NCBI RefSeq assembly: GCF_014698015.1
Contig: NZ_JACXBS010000006.1
Location: 186,001-250,000, forward strand
Length of the DNA stretch: 64,000 nt
From: Kocuria sp. cx-455
GTDB lineage: Bacteria; Actinomycetota; Actinomycetes; Actinomycetales; Micrococcaceae
Reading direction: 5' to 3'
The notes beneath the pieces are model-generated. The model had not been told where the DNA came from. It worked only from the letters and a program-made list of their open reading frames with translations, and ran no database searches. Shown piece by piece: positions 1 to 8,081 of this stretch; the first letter of the stretch is position 1; each line of letters begins with the position of its first letter. Both the position numbers and the translations under genes were made by a program.

Positions 1-833
1 CACGCGTGACCCACTTCGAAGGCCGAGCGCTCGAGGTGCTCAACGACCTCCGCCTGAGCGTCCAGCACGTTGACCATGAAGATCATGCGGGTGATCCGGT
101 CGTAGATGTCCGCGTTGTGGGGATTCTCGGTCAGCTCTTCCAGCAACGGCGCGGCCTTCTCGCTGCCCAGGTAGGACAGTGTGCCGAACGGGGGCTCGGG
201 CTCGGCGGTGGCCTCGGCGCCGTCGATGACCGAACGCAAGGATTCGGCCACGGTGCGCAGCGACAGCGGCTGCCCATCCGCATCACTGATACGCACCGCA
301 TACAAGCGACCGCGGTGAATCACGCCGATCTCACGCTCGGCCGCGGACAGCTCCGGGCGGATGATCTCGTCGACCTCTTTGGCCGGGTGTCGCAGGCCGC
401 CCTCCAGACAGCGCCACTGCTCCATGCTGATGTCGTTGCCGCGCGGATCCACCTCCTGAGGGGTCTCACCGCGCACCTGCTGCAAATGCACCCACGCCGC
501 CCGGTACACCAATTCCGCCGCCCGCCCCAGGCCCGGAGCGCCGAAATCACCGGTGATCTGGAAACCCACGTTTGAAGTCAGCGGCAAGGAGGTGCGGGTC
601 ATCAGGTAACCCCTGAGCCAGTCCTCGGACAGCCAGCTGTTGCCCGCGGCGTTCTGATCGCGGGCGAATTCCTCCAGGCCCGCCTGCACATCGGGGCCGT
701 GCTGCTTACGAAAGGACTCGGTGGCCTCGACGGTCTCCCCGTAGGCGGCATCGTCAACCAGGGGACGGACCGTGGTCAGGAAACGGTCGAGTGTTGCGTC
801 CAACTCGGGGACGGGCAGCGGCTTGGCGGACAT
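1..833 (-). CDS. Choline/carnitine O-acyltransferase, N-terminal part (cut by window edge)
   Basis: About 277 codons of the N-terminal half lie in the window and the gene reads leftwards off the edge. It opens with LPVPELDATLDRFLTTV, followed by WLSEDWLRGYLMTR and LPLTSNVGF, which is the order of conserved blocks at the start of choline/carnitine acyltransferases, enzymes that move acyl groups between CoA and carnitine or choline. The catalytic His block belongs to the missing half, so activity and substrate cannot be judged. The ATG follows GAGAGGA at a normal distance. No signal peptide is visible, so a cytosolic enzyme is likely. Bacterial members are less common than eukaryotic ones. Confidence 0.8.
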   Translation of the reverse strand, partial: MSAKPLPVPELDATLDRFLTTVRPLVDDAAYGETVEATESFRKQHGPDVQAGLEEFARDQNAAGNSWLSEDWLRGYLMTRTSLPLTSNVGFQITGDFGAPGLGRAAELVYRAAWVHLQQVRGETPQEVDPRGNDISMEQWRCLEGGLRHPAKEVDEIIRPELSAAEREIGVIHRGRLYAVRISDADGQPLSLRTVAESLRSVIDGAEATAEPEPPFGTLSYLGSEKAAPLLEELTENPHNADIYDRITRMIFMVNVLDAQAEVVEHLERSAFEVGHA

Positions 834-939
834 GCGGGATCCTCTCGACACGGCACACCGTGAAGCGCGGGCACTTCCTCCGTCGGTGCGGTTTCACCCT
901 CCATCTTGCCGGAGAACACTGCACAGCTGGCTACCGATC

Positions 940-987
940 CGCCCCGTGAACAGCGCGTCATCCCTCACGCGCGCTGTTCACGGGGCG
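940..987. terminator. 18-bp perfect inverted repeat between MerR gene and acyltransferase gene
   Basis: Positions 940-957 and 970-987 are perfect 18-bp inverted arms around a 12-nt loop. It lies 7 bp past the stop of the leftward MerR gene and upstream of the leftward acyltransferase gene, which fits a transcription terminator or a barrier to read-through. No T-tract follows on either strand, so rho-independent termination is not certain. Confidence 0.5.
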
Positions 988-993
988 ATTCAG

Positions 994-1818
994 TCACTCC
1001 CACGTGGCGGTGTCCGGATCCACGCCGTGGGCCCGCGCATTCTCGGCCACCGCGCGGTACAGCCAGTCGGCCAGCCCCGGTTCGAGCGTCTCGTAGTGCT
1101 CCGTGAACCGCGGATCCTGGGTGTACATGGTCGCCAAACACACCTGCATCGCGTGGCTGCAGTCGTAGAACTGGGCAATGGATTCTCGGTAGCGTTCGGC
1201 CAGCTGATTGGCCTGCTTCGACCCCGGCTCGATCCCGTCCCGCGCCGCTTGGGCCAGGTCCCGGTTGAGTTGATCGCCGTCCGCCTTGATCCGCTGCCAG
1301 TCCTCCGTGGACATCCCGGCGGCCCGCTGTTGCGACTGTTCCCACTGGTCGGTGTCGCCCCAGCGTTCCTCGGCCTCCCGTTGGTACTCGGGGTTCCAGT
1401 CCTGACCGAAGATCTCGCTTTGTTCCTGCGGAGTCAGTTTTCTGTTCATGGCGTGCGCCTCCATCATGTGATCCACTGCGCAGACCATCTGCTGCAGGTG
1501 ATCGATGCGCTCGGCCAACAGCGCACGCTGCTTCTCGAGGTGTGCGCTCTCATTCACGGACGGATCGTCCAGAATCTCGCCCACCTCGGTCAGCGAGAAC
1601 CCCAGCTCGCGGTAGACGAGCACGCGGTGGATCCGCGCGACGTCGTCCGCCGAATAAAGGCGGTATCCCGCGCTTGAGCGGCCGCTGGGGCTCACCAGGC
1701 CGATATGGTCCCAGTGATGCAGCGTCCTGACGCTCACGCCGAGCAACGACGACGCCGCTCCCACCGTCAGCAGCTCGTCTCCCGGCGGGTTTTCGGTGAC
1801 CTGGGGACCGTGCGTCAT
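994..1818 (-). CDS. MerR/TipA-like transcriptional regulator
   Basis: The 274-residue product has an N-terminal MerR winged helix: LLTVGAASSLLGVSVRTLHH followed by the wing GYRLYSADDVARIHRVL and a coiled dimerisation helix around ALLAERIDHLQQMV. The C-terminal half (about residues 140-274) has the acidic helical look of the TipAS antibiotic-recognition domain (EERWGDTDQWEQS, FYDCSHAMQVCLATMYTQDP). TipA-type proteins activate promoters on binding small molecules, often thiopeptides or drugs. The open frame continues far upstream inside the aminotransferase gene, but homology begins only here; I chose the ATG at 1818, about ten residues before the winged helix. No obvious target gene is adjacent. 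Confidence 0.85.
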   Translation of the reverse strand: MTHGPQVTENPPGDELLTVGAASSLLGVSVRTLHHWDHIGLVSPSGRSSAGYRLYSADDVARIHRVLVYRELGFSLTEVGEILDDPSVNESAHLEKQRALLAERIDHLQQMVCAVDHMMEAHAMNRKLTPQEQSEIFGQDWNPEYQREAEERWGDTDQWEQSQQRAAGMSTEDWQRIKADGDQLNRDLAQAARDGIEPGSKQANQLAERYRESIAQFYDCSHAMQVCLATMYTQDPRFTEHYETLEPGLADWLYRAVAENARAHGVDPDTATWE

Positions 1819-1877
1819 GGCTTCAGCATCTCTCACAACCCCTACTGTTCGCCCTGACGTCGCGTGAGGGTCAAGCC

Positions 1878-3071
1878 CTAGTACTTGGCCAGCGCCCGGC
1901 CCAGTCGATCGAGCCCCTGGTCGATGACCTCTGGTGAGTGGGTCACGAACGACAAGCGCATGGTCGAGCGGTCCGGATCGTGAGCGAAGAACGATGCCCC
2001 GGGCACGAACGCCACGCCCTCGTCGAGCCCGATTTCCAGCAAGCGGGCGGTGTCGATTCCGTGGCCCAGCCGGACCCACAGGAACATGCCGCCGTCGGGC
2101 TGGGTGACCTCGGCGCCGTCGGGAAGAATGCGCTGCAGGCTCCGGTACATGGCCTTGGCGCGCAGTGCGTAGACCGGACGGACCTTGTCCAGGTGGGCTT
2201 CGACGTCGGCGGTGGCAAGATAGCGCGCGACCGCCAGCTGGTCCGGGACCGGGGACTGCAGCCCGATTGCCTGTTTGGCCACGGTGAGCGTGAACTGGAT
2301 GGGGCCTTCCGAGCGCATCCACCCGATGCGCACGCCCGGGGCAATGACCTTGGAGACCGAGTTCAACAGGATGGTCTGCGCGGACATGCCCGGGTGGGAG
2401 GCGATGGGCGGCAGCGGCTCGCCGTCGAAACACAATTCGCCGTACGGGTCGTCCTCCACAAGTGCGGCGCCGGTACGCAGCAGGACATCGGCAACTGCCG
2501 CGCGACGCTCCACCGACATGCACACGCCGGACGGGTTCTGGAACGAGGGAATCAGGTAGACGAACTTGGGTGAGTGCTCCGCAATGAGCTTCTCCAGCTC
2601 GTGTGGAATCACTCCGTTCGCATCGGTGGGCACACCGATTAGTCGCGCACCGTTGAGTTCGAAGGCCTGGACCGCGGCCAGGTAGGTGGGGCGTTCGACC
2701 AGCACCACATCACCCGGATTGACGAGCGCCTGCGCGACCACGAACAATCCCTCTTGGGATCCCGTAGTCACCTGAATTTGTTCGGGGGTGGTTTCGAGGT
2801 AACGGCTGATCCGGGCAGCGGCCTGCTCCCGAAGCTCGAATTCTCCCTCGCTGGATGCGTACTGCAGAGCGCGCTGGGCGTGGTTCGCGAAGACCCAGTC
2901 GTAGGCCGCGCGGATGTCCTGGACCTCGAAGTATTCGGGGTCCGGCACGCCGCCGGCAAAGGAGATGACGCCCTCCTTGGACACCGCGTCCAGCAGGTCC
3001 CGCACCGGTGAGGAATCCACTCCGTCCAAACGGTCGGCCACGCGGAATCTGAACATGCCCTGTGCACTCAT
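1878..3071 (-). CDS. PLP-dependent aminotransferase, MocR/LysN-like single domain
   Basis: This 397-residue protein is a fold-type I aminotransferase of the 2-aminoadipate/aromatic group. Visible motifs are FAGGVPDPEYF near the N-terminus, TTGSQEGLFVVAQAL (cofactor phosphate cup), IPSFQNPSGVCMS, the DDPYGELCF block, and the Schiff-base Lys in SVSKVIAPGVRIGW. It lacks the GntR domain of true MocR regulators, so it is probably a plain cytosolic transaminase for an amino acid such as 2-aminoadipate, an aromatic or a branched-chain amino acid. The ATG at 3071 begins MSAQGMFRFRVADRL, matching relatives; a GTG at 3104 would add eleven residues. It diverges from the PTS genes. Confidence 0.85.
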   Translation of the reverse strand: MSAQGMFRFRVADRLDGVDSSPVRDLLDAVSKEGVISFAGGVPDPEYFEVQDIRAAYDWVFANHAQRALQYASSEGEFELREQAAARISRYLETTPEQIQVTTGSQEGLFVVAQALVNPGDVVLVERPTYLAAVQAFELNGARLIGVPTDANGVIPHELEKLIAEHSPKFVYLIPSFQNPSGVCMSVERRAAVADVLLRTGAALVEDDPYGELCFDGEPLPPIASHPGMSAQTILLNSVSKVIAPGVRIGWMRSEGPIQFTLTVAKQAIGLQSPVPDQLAVARYLATADVEAHLDKVRPVYALRAKAMYRSLQRILPDGAEVTQPDGGMFLWVRLGHGIDTARLLEIGLDEGVAFVPGASFFAHDPDRSTMRLSFVTHSPEVIDQGLDRLGRALAKY

Positions 3072-3167
3072 GAACGTGAGTATTTCACGACGGCGCTCGG
3101 TCACCCTGGGTGCGCGGTCGGCCTCGGAATCCTTTTGTGGTGAAACCCGGAGCGCTAGCCTGACTAC

Positions 3168-3989
3168 ATGTCGGAAATCGTTGAATTACTGGACAGCTCT
3201 GCCATAGCGCTGGACCACGAATCCGCGGATTGGCGCGAAGCCGTCCGGTTTGCCGGTTCTCTCCTGGAGAAGTCAGCAGCGTGCTCCGAGCAGTACACCC
3301 GGTCGATGATTGAGAACGTTGAGCAGAACGGGCCGTACATTGTCGTGGCTCCCGGATTCGCCTTTGCCCATGCTCGACCCTCAGAGGCTGTCCACCGCAC
3401 CGCGATGTCCTGGGTGCGGCTGAATACCCCGGTCGAGTTCGGCCACGCCAAGAATGACCCGGTGACTCTCGTGGTGGCATTAGCCGCAAATGATGATTCC
3501 GCCCACACCCGCGCAATGCAGCATTTGGCCAAGGTCCTGGGATCACCGAAAAAGCGCACGGCCCTGGATCAGGCCGCGACGCCGGAAGAGATTCTCGACA
3601 TCCTCGGCGGAAGTGCCACGGCACAACAAGCCACCCACCGCATCAAAGATGATGTGACGATCACGCATTCGGGTGCCGCACACGACCAACAGGCCCAAAG
3701 CACGACCAACAAGATTCTCACCGTGTGTGGCAATGGCCTGGGAACCAGTCTGTTTCTCAAGAACACGTTGGAGCAGGTCCTGGAGCACTGGGGGTGGGGT
3801 TCTTACATCACGGTGGAAGCCACCGACACGATCTCCGCCAAGGGTAAAGCCAAAGAGGCGGATCTGATTCTCACGTCGGGGGAAATCGCACGAACCCTCG
3901 GAGACCTCGGCATCCCGGTTAAAGTCATTGAGAACTTCACGAGCACGACAGAACTGGATGCTGTCCTGCGCGATTCATACGACGTCTAG
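3168..3989 (+). CDS. PTS ascorbate-type EIIA-EIIB fusion protein
   Basis: The 273 residues join two phosphotransferase modules. Residues 1-150 form an EIIA of the mannitol/ascorbate fold with the phospho-acceptor His68 in PGFAFAHARP. Residues 182-273 form an EIIB of the lactose/ascorbate type with phospho-Cys187 in ILTVCGNGLGTSLF. Together they relay phosphate from HPr to the incoming substrate at the membrane EIIC encoded 18 bp downstream. In E. coli the matching UlaC and UlaB are separate proteins; here they are fused in A-B order. The substrate, L-ascorbate or a related acid, is inferred from the EIIC family. No ascorbate-degrading genes (UlaG, UlaD-F type) accompany the pair. Confidence 0.88.
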   Translation: MSEIVELLDSSAIALDHESADWREAVRFAGSLLEKSAACSEQYTRSMIENVEQNGPYIVVAPGFAFAHARPSEAVHRTAMSWVRLNTPVEFGHAKNDPVTLVVALAANDDSAHTRAMQHLAKVLGSPKKRTALDQAATPEEILDILGGSATAQQATHRIKDDVTITHSGAAHDQQAQSTTNKILTVCGNGLGTSLFLKNTLEQVLEHWGWGSYITVEATDTISAKGKAKEADLILTSGEIARTLGDLGIPVKVIENFTSTTELDAVLRDSYDV

Positions 3990-4007
3990 CGCAAAGGTAG
4001 ATCCCTT

Positions 4008-5546
4008 ATGGACTGGCTCGTCAGCACCGCCGAATTTCTGGTCAATGAGATTCTGGCCGTACCCGCATTTCTTATCGGCATCATTACAGCCGTTGGACTC
4101 ATTGCCCTGCGCAAGTCATCCGGCCAAGTCGTGGGCGGTGCCATCAAAGCGACGCTTGGCTTTTTACTCATCGGTGCCGGCGCAACGCTCGTAGTGGCCT
4201 CCTTGGACCCGCTGGGGAACATGATTCTAGGAGCCACCGGCGCCCAAGGGGTGATACCCACCAACGAGGCCATAGCCGGAATTGCTCAAGAACAATACGG
4301 TGCCCAAGTCGCCTGGCTCATGATCCTAGGGTTTGTGGTCAGCCTGATTCTGGCGCGATTCACTCCGCTTCGATACGTCTTCCTGACCGGTCACCACGTG
4401 CTCTTCATGGCAACCATGCTGACGATCATCCTTGCGACAGCGGGATACAACGGCACCGTGACCGTTCTTCTCGGTGCCCTCTTGCTGGGAATCCTGATGG
4501 TCTCCCTGCCGGCCCTGGCGCATCCCTGGACGCGAAAAATCACCGGCGACGACAGCGTGGCCATCGGCCACTTCGGAACCGCAGGCTATATCGCAGCCGG
4601 CGCTGCGGGACGCGTGGTGGGTAAGAACAGCCCGTCCTCCGAGGACGTGAAACTCCCCGAAGGACTGCGATTCTTGCGGGATTCCATGGTCGCCACTGCC
4701 TTGTCCATGGCTCTCATGTACATCGTCATGGCCATCCTGTTCATGGTGCGCGCCGGCACGGAGGAAGCATTCACCGCCTTTGCGGGCGGTGCCACCGGTG
4801 TGGGGAACTACATCATGCAGTCGGTGACGCAGGGACTTCAGTTCGGTGTGGCGGTAGCCGTCATTCTTTTCGGCGTGCGAACCATCTTGGGCGAACTGGT
4901 ACCCGCCTTCCAGGGCATCGCGTCCAAGGTCGTGCCGGGCGCCATCCCCGCCTTGGACGCGCCCATCGTTTTTCCGTACGCGCAGAACGCCGTTCTGTTG
5001 GGCTTCATTTTCAGTTTCATCGGCGGACTTCTCGGACTTGCCGTCCTCTCTGTTTGGCTTAACCCTGCGTTCGGCATCGCCCTCATCCTGCCTGGATTGG
5101 TGCCCCACTTCTTCACCGGCGGCGCGGCCGGTGTCTACGGCAATGCCACGGGCGGGCGTCGCGGTGCCATGGCAGGTGGTCTGGTCAATGGGCTGATCAT
5201 TACTTTCCTGCCGGCCCTGCTTTTGTCCGTTCTTGGAACGTTCGGCTCCGAGAACACCACGTTCGGGGACGCGGATTTCGGCTGGTTCGGAATACTTGTC
5301 GGCTCAGCAGCCAACTTGGGTGCGGTCGGCGGAGTCATCGTGGTCCTACTCATCGGCCTCGTCCTTCTGGGACTCGCCATTATGTTCCAAAAGAAGGCGG
5401 TTGACGGGCGTTGGGATCCTGCCCCGGCTCGCGCCACCCAGCCGGCCATGTCGGTGACACCACCGAGTTCAATGAACGCCACCAGGAGCTACAAGAAAAT
5501 CCCGCCGCCGCAGGGCGCACCAACACCGCCACCGCCCATGAAGTAA
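4008..5546 (+). CDS. ulaA: PTS ascorbate-type EIIC permease (UlaA-like)
   Basis: A 512-residue integral membrane protein with about eleven hydrophobic helices, in the order and with the loops of the UlaA/SgaT EIIC family (FLIGIITAVGLIALRKSSGQ at the start, GHHVLFMATML, APIVFPYAQNAVLLGF, GLVPHFFTGGAAGVYGNATG). It carries the sugar across the membrane while the upstream EIIA-EIIB protein phosphorylates it. The C-terminal tail after the last helix is short, basic and proline-rich (IPPPQGAPTPPPPMK). The two genes sit 18 bp apart with no terminator between them and very probably form one transcript. A convergent TetR gene ends 17 bp downstream. Confidence 0.9.
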   Translation: MDWLVSTAEFLVNEILAVPAFLIGIITAVGLIALRKSSGQVVGGAIKATLGFLLIGAGATLVVASLDPLGNMILGATGAQGVIPTNEAIAGIAQEQYGAQVAWLMILGFVVSLILARFTPLRYVFLTGHHVLFMATMLTIILATAGYNGTVTVLLGALLLGILMVSLPALAHPWTRKITGDDSVAIGHFGTAGYIAAGAAGRVVGKNSPSSEDVKLPEGLRFLRDSMVATALSMALMYIVMAILFMVRAGTEEAFTAFAGGATGVGNYIMQSVTQGLQFGVAVAVILFGVRTILGELVPAFQGIASKVVPGAIPALDAPIVFPYAQNAVLLGFIFSFIGGLLGLAVLSVWLNPAFGIALILPGLVPHFFTGGAAGVYGNATGGRRGAMAGGLVNGLIITFLPALLLSVLGTFGSENTTFGDADFGWFGILVGSAANLGAVGGVIVVLLIGLVLLGLAIMFQKKAVDGRWDPAPARATQPAMSVTPPSSMNATRSYKKIPPPQGAPTPPPPMK

Positions 5547-5562
5547 TTGTTCAGAGAAGCTA

Positions 5563-6180
5563 TTACTTCACCGGGGGCCACGCCCGAACGAGGGACAGCA
5601 TGTAACGTTCGAACGCCTCATCCGCACTCTGACCCACCAAAGCCGGCCGAGTGACCTCCATGGAGACCCAGCCGTGCACACCCGCCCAGATGGAATAAAC
5701 CACTTCGTTGAGCGGGAAATCCCCCAGCACTCCCGCTTTCATGCAGTCGTCCACGCGCCGAAGAAGAGTATCGATAGCGGCCCTGGAGGACACCCCGTGC
5801 GGAGGTTCCTCGGTGAAGTTCTCGAATTTGATGTTCGGGCGTTTCCCGCCACGGCCCATCATGACGTTGTAGAGAGCTGGATAAGTGAGGGCCCAGCCAC
5901 GGTAAGCCCGGCCGAGCTCCAAGATGTCAGTCAGTGGGTCGCCGGTGACCGGGACACTTTCCTGGGACTCGATGAAGTTGCGCACTGATTCACGGATGAC
6001 AGCCCCAATAAGGGCACCACGGCTCCCGAACATGGTGTAAATCGCCGTAGTAGAAACACCGTGCTTGGCCGCCAGTGGGCGCAATGATACGGATTCGACT
6101 CCGCCGGTCACGACTTGATCAGCAGCATCGCGGATCAGCGCGGCGCGGGTTTCATCATCAAACTTCTTGGGTCTAGCCAC
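5563..6180 (-). CDS. TetR-family transcriptional regulator
   Basis: The 205-residue protein has an N-terminal TetR helix-turn-helix (about residues 10-55: ALIRDAADQVVTGGVESVSL, then KHGVSTTAIYTMFGSRGAL). The C-terminal ligand domain contains YRGWALTYPALYNVMMGRG, typical of the WHG-type TetR C-domain. It probably represses its own promoter: a 13-nt palindrome lies 27 bp upstream of the start. The adjacent SdpI and DedA genes are upstream on the same strand but separated by strong hairpins, so the regulatory target is not clear. It converges on the PTS operon and is not obviously its regulator. Confidence 0.88.
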   Translation of the reverse strand: MARPKKFDDETRAALIRDAADQVVTGGVESVSLRPLAAKHGVSTTAIYTMFGSRGALIGAVIRESVRNFIESQESVPVTGDPLTDILELGRAYRGWALTYPALYNVMMGRGGKRPNIKFENFTEEPPHGVSSRAAIDTLLRRVDDCMKAGVLGDFPLNEVVYSIWAGVHGWVSMEVTRPALVGQSADEAFERYMLSLVRAWPPVK

Positions 6181-6207
6181 CCCGTAATGCTACTAGCCAG
6201 AAGCATA

Positions 6208-6220
6208 ATAACGGTGTTAT
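6208..6220. promoter_or_regulatory. Candidate TetR operator ATAAC-ggt-GTTAT
   Basis: Perfect 5-bp inverted arms (6208-6212 and 6216-6220) around GGT lie just upstream of the TetR start. Reading leftwards, an AT-rich TATATATAAC stretch directly precedes it and could serve as the -10 region, so binding here would block the promoter. Autoregulation is typical for TetR proteins; the assignment is inference. Confidence 0.4.
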
Positions 6221-6236
6221 ATATAGTCAGACGTGT

Positions 6237-6291
6237 CTAGGCATCCTCGGATGCCTAGCTGCTGCGGAGTGTCTTGGGGCACTCCGCAGCA
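6237..6291 (-). terminator. Two tandem hairpins after the SdpI-like gene
   Basis: Going leftwards from the SdpI-like stop there is a 12-bp perfect stem (6280-6291 with 6260-6271, 8-nt loop) and directly after it a 9-bp perfect stem with a CTCG loop (6250-6258 with 6237-6245). The pair separates the DedA-SdpI unit from the TetR gene and probably ends transcription, though no long U-tract follows. Confidence 0.55.
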
Positions 6292-6298
6292 CGTCGCA

Positions 6299-6703
6299 TC
6301 AGCGGTGTCGGAACAAGTTTGACTGGTCCTGGGTTGCATGCGCTCTGACCGCAGCTGCATTTGCTCTGATCGCCACGGGAACAGAACCCACGAGAACCGC
6401 GCCGTAGCCCAACGCAAAGATGATCATCGTGACGGCTGGCGGATTTTCTTGTTGCCACAGGAACCCCGAGAGCACGAGCGCCGCTCCAAAAATGACGGCC
6501 GCAATTCCCACCGTGCGCACGAGCGGGGCTGCGGCACGATGCGCGGCGTCCCAGGCGACGTCGGAGACCTGCGTCTTTCTGGTGCGAATCCCGATCGAAC
6601 CGTTGCGCCCAATCAGCCCGAGCGCGCCCTGTTTGGCGACCATGAGATAGAAGGCGCCGACCATGAAAAGACCCAGGCCCCCAAGAATGCCCATGAGGTT
6701 CAT
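6299..6703 (-). CDS. SdpI-family membrane protein
   Basis: A 134-residue protein with three hydrophobic segments (residues about 2-22, 60-80 and 88-110). The loop GLIGRNGSIGIRTRKTQVSD followed by AWDAAHRAA is the signature of the SdpI/YhfL C-terminal module; in Bacillus SdpI is an immunity membrane protein, but short actinobacterial relatives have no known role. The chosen ATG gives MNLMGILGGLGLF, starting just before the first helix; an upstream extension is possible. It follows the DedA gene by 46 bp on the same strand and may be co-transcribed. Confidence 0.7.
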   Translation of the reverse strand: MNLMGILGGLGLFMVGAFYLMVAKQGALGLIGRNGSIGIRTRKTQVSDVAWDAAHRAAAPLVRTVGIAAVIFGAALVLSGFLWQQENPPAVTMIIFALGYGAVLVGSVPVAIRANAAAVRAHATQDQSNLFRHR

Positions 6704-6749
6704 GGACTCACCCGCTCTCTGCTCGGCCCGGGTCTCTACAAGTTCAGTG

Positions 6750-7418
6750 CTACGCCGCTCGACTTCTCCGGTTGCGGCGCACACGACGCACAACCCACCA
6801 GATCAGGAAGGCCAGAACGGCGAAAACCACGATGCGGGAGAACACGCCGGCGTACTGCTCCGCGATATGCCAATTCTCACCGAGGAAGTACCCCGCAACC
6901 ACGAAAATCGTGTTCCAGATCAGGGATCCCGCGGCACTCAGGACAACGAAAAGCGGGAAAGACATGCGTTCGATGCCGGCGGGGATGGAAATCAATGACC
7001 TGAAGATCGGGACCATCCTGCCGAAGAACACGGTGGCTTTACCGTGCCGCTCGAACCAGGCTTCGGTGCGATCCAGATCGTCGAGGTCAACCAGTGGCAT
7101 CTTGTCCACAATCACACGCAGCCGACGGCGGCCCAACGCGGCACCGATCCAGTACAGGGCAATGGCACCGACGACCGACCCCAGGGTGGTCCAGAAAATG
7201 GCCCCCGCCAGGGAGAAGTTGCCCTGACTCGCGGTGAACCCCGCCAGCGGAAGGATGACCTCCGAGGGCAGCGGAGGGAACAGGTTTTCGAGTGCTACCA
7301 ACAAACCGGCGCCCGGAGCTCCGATCGCCTCCATAACTTGAACCACCCACCCCGCAAGTCCATCGAGTTCAGCGCCACCGGCTGCTTGGGCGGGCAGGAG
7401 GACAGAAGCTAGGGACAT
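6750..7418 (-). CDS. DedA-family (VTT/SNARE-associated) membrane protein
   Basis: A 222-residue membrane protein with the DedA signature: LENLFPPLPSEVILPLAGF, GSVVGAIALYWIGAALGRR, and FFGRMVPIFRSLISIPAG with the conserved basic residues needed for function. DedA proteins are linked to flippase-type recycling of lipid carriers and to membrane energetics; the exact substrate of this one is unknown. It has an N-terminal hydrophobic start and a very basic C-terminus (RRVRRNRRSRAA), consistent with cytosolic exposure. The ATG at 7418 is favoured over an upstream in-frame ATG because homology begins soon after it. Confidence 0.9.
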   Translation of the reverse strand: MSLASVLLPAQAAGGAELDGLAGWVVQVMEAIGAPGAGLLVALENLFPPLPSEVILPLAGFTASQGNFSLAGAIFWTTLGSVVGAIALYWIGAALGRRRLRVIVDKMPLVDLDDLDRTEAWFERHGKATVFFGRMVPIFRSLISIPAGIERMSFPLFVVLSAAGSLIWNTIFVVAGYFLGENWHIAEQYAGVFSRIVVFAVLAFLIWWVVRRVRRNRRSRAA

Positions 7419-7534
7419 CACGCATTCGCTTTGTGTGGGGTTCAGGAACGCGCCCATGATACGCGAGGGCGCTTGGAGCTTCCCCCAAAACATCGGCGGA
7501 CAAGCGCGGACGATCGACGAGGCACAATGGGGTC

Positions 7535-7987
7535 ATGAGACTTTGGTCATTGGATCCCGCACTGCTGGACCGGCGCGCGTTGGTCGCCGGCTGGCGGGAA
7601 ACCCTTCTGGCTCAAAAGGTCCTGCGAGGTGAGACCAAGGGATATACCCGCCATCCCCAGCTTGAGCGCTTCCGTGACCGCCCGGATCCGCTCCAGGCCA
7701 TCGCGGATTATTTGCATGCCATTGCGGACGAGGCAGATCGACGCGGGTACTCCTTTGACCGGGGACGCATCTCACGCGCTCGTTCCGCCGACCCGGACAT
7801 CATGTATGTGACGTCTGGGCAACTCAATTACGAACTCGCCTTTCTGCAAAGCAAGGTTGCGGGCCGTGACCCGGAGTGGGGTCACACGCACCTGGACGAC
7901 ACCATGACTGCCGAGCCGCATCCGCTCTTCGCCGTGGTCGATGGACCCATTGAGACGTGGGAGCGCGTCAAGCCAGCGGCCGAATAG
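7535..7987 (+). CDS. Pyrimidine dimer DNA glycosylase family protein
   Basis: The 150-residue protein begins MRLWSLDPALLDRRALVAGW, then LLAQKVLRGETKGYTRHPQL and RGYSFDRGRI, the conserved string of the pyrimidine-dimer excision family (T4 endonuclease V-like, Pfam Pyr_excise). Members in this family are inferred to cut the glycosidic bond at UV-induced pyrimidine dimers. The C-terminal part (YVTSGQLNYELAFLQSK, WERV) fits the same fold. It stands alone between the divergent DedA gene and a glycosyltransferase, with no clear operon. Confidence 0.8.
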   Translation: MRLWSLDPALLDRRALVAGWRETLLAQKVLRGETKGYTRHPQLERFRDRPDPLQAIADYLHAIADEADRRGYSFDRGRISRARSADPDIMYVTSGQLNYELAFLQSKVAGRDPEWGHTHLDDTMTAEPHPLFAVVDGPIETWERVKPAAE

Positions 7988-8081
7988 TGCTGCAGTGAGC
8001 GAACGCCGCGGGCCTCGCCGGGACAACCCGTAGGGAGCCCACGTAGAGTCAATATGACCCTTTTTCCTGGCTTGGAGACTC

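Noticed and set aside
1819-2523. Extension of the MerR frame by 235 codons upstream
   Set aside because: That part is out-of-frame sequence of the aminotransferase gene; MerR homology begins about ten codons after 1818.
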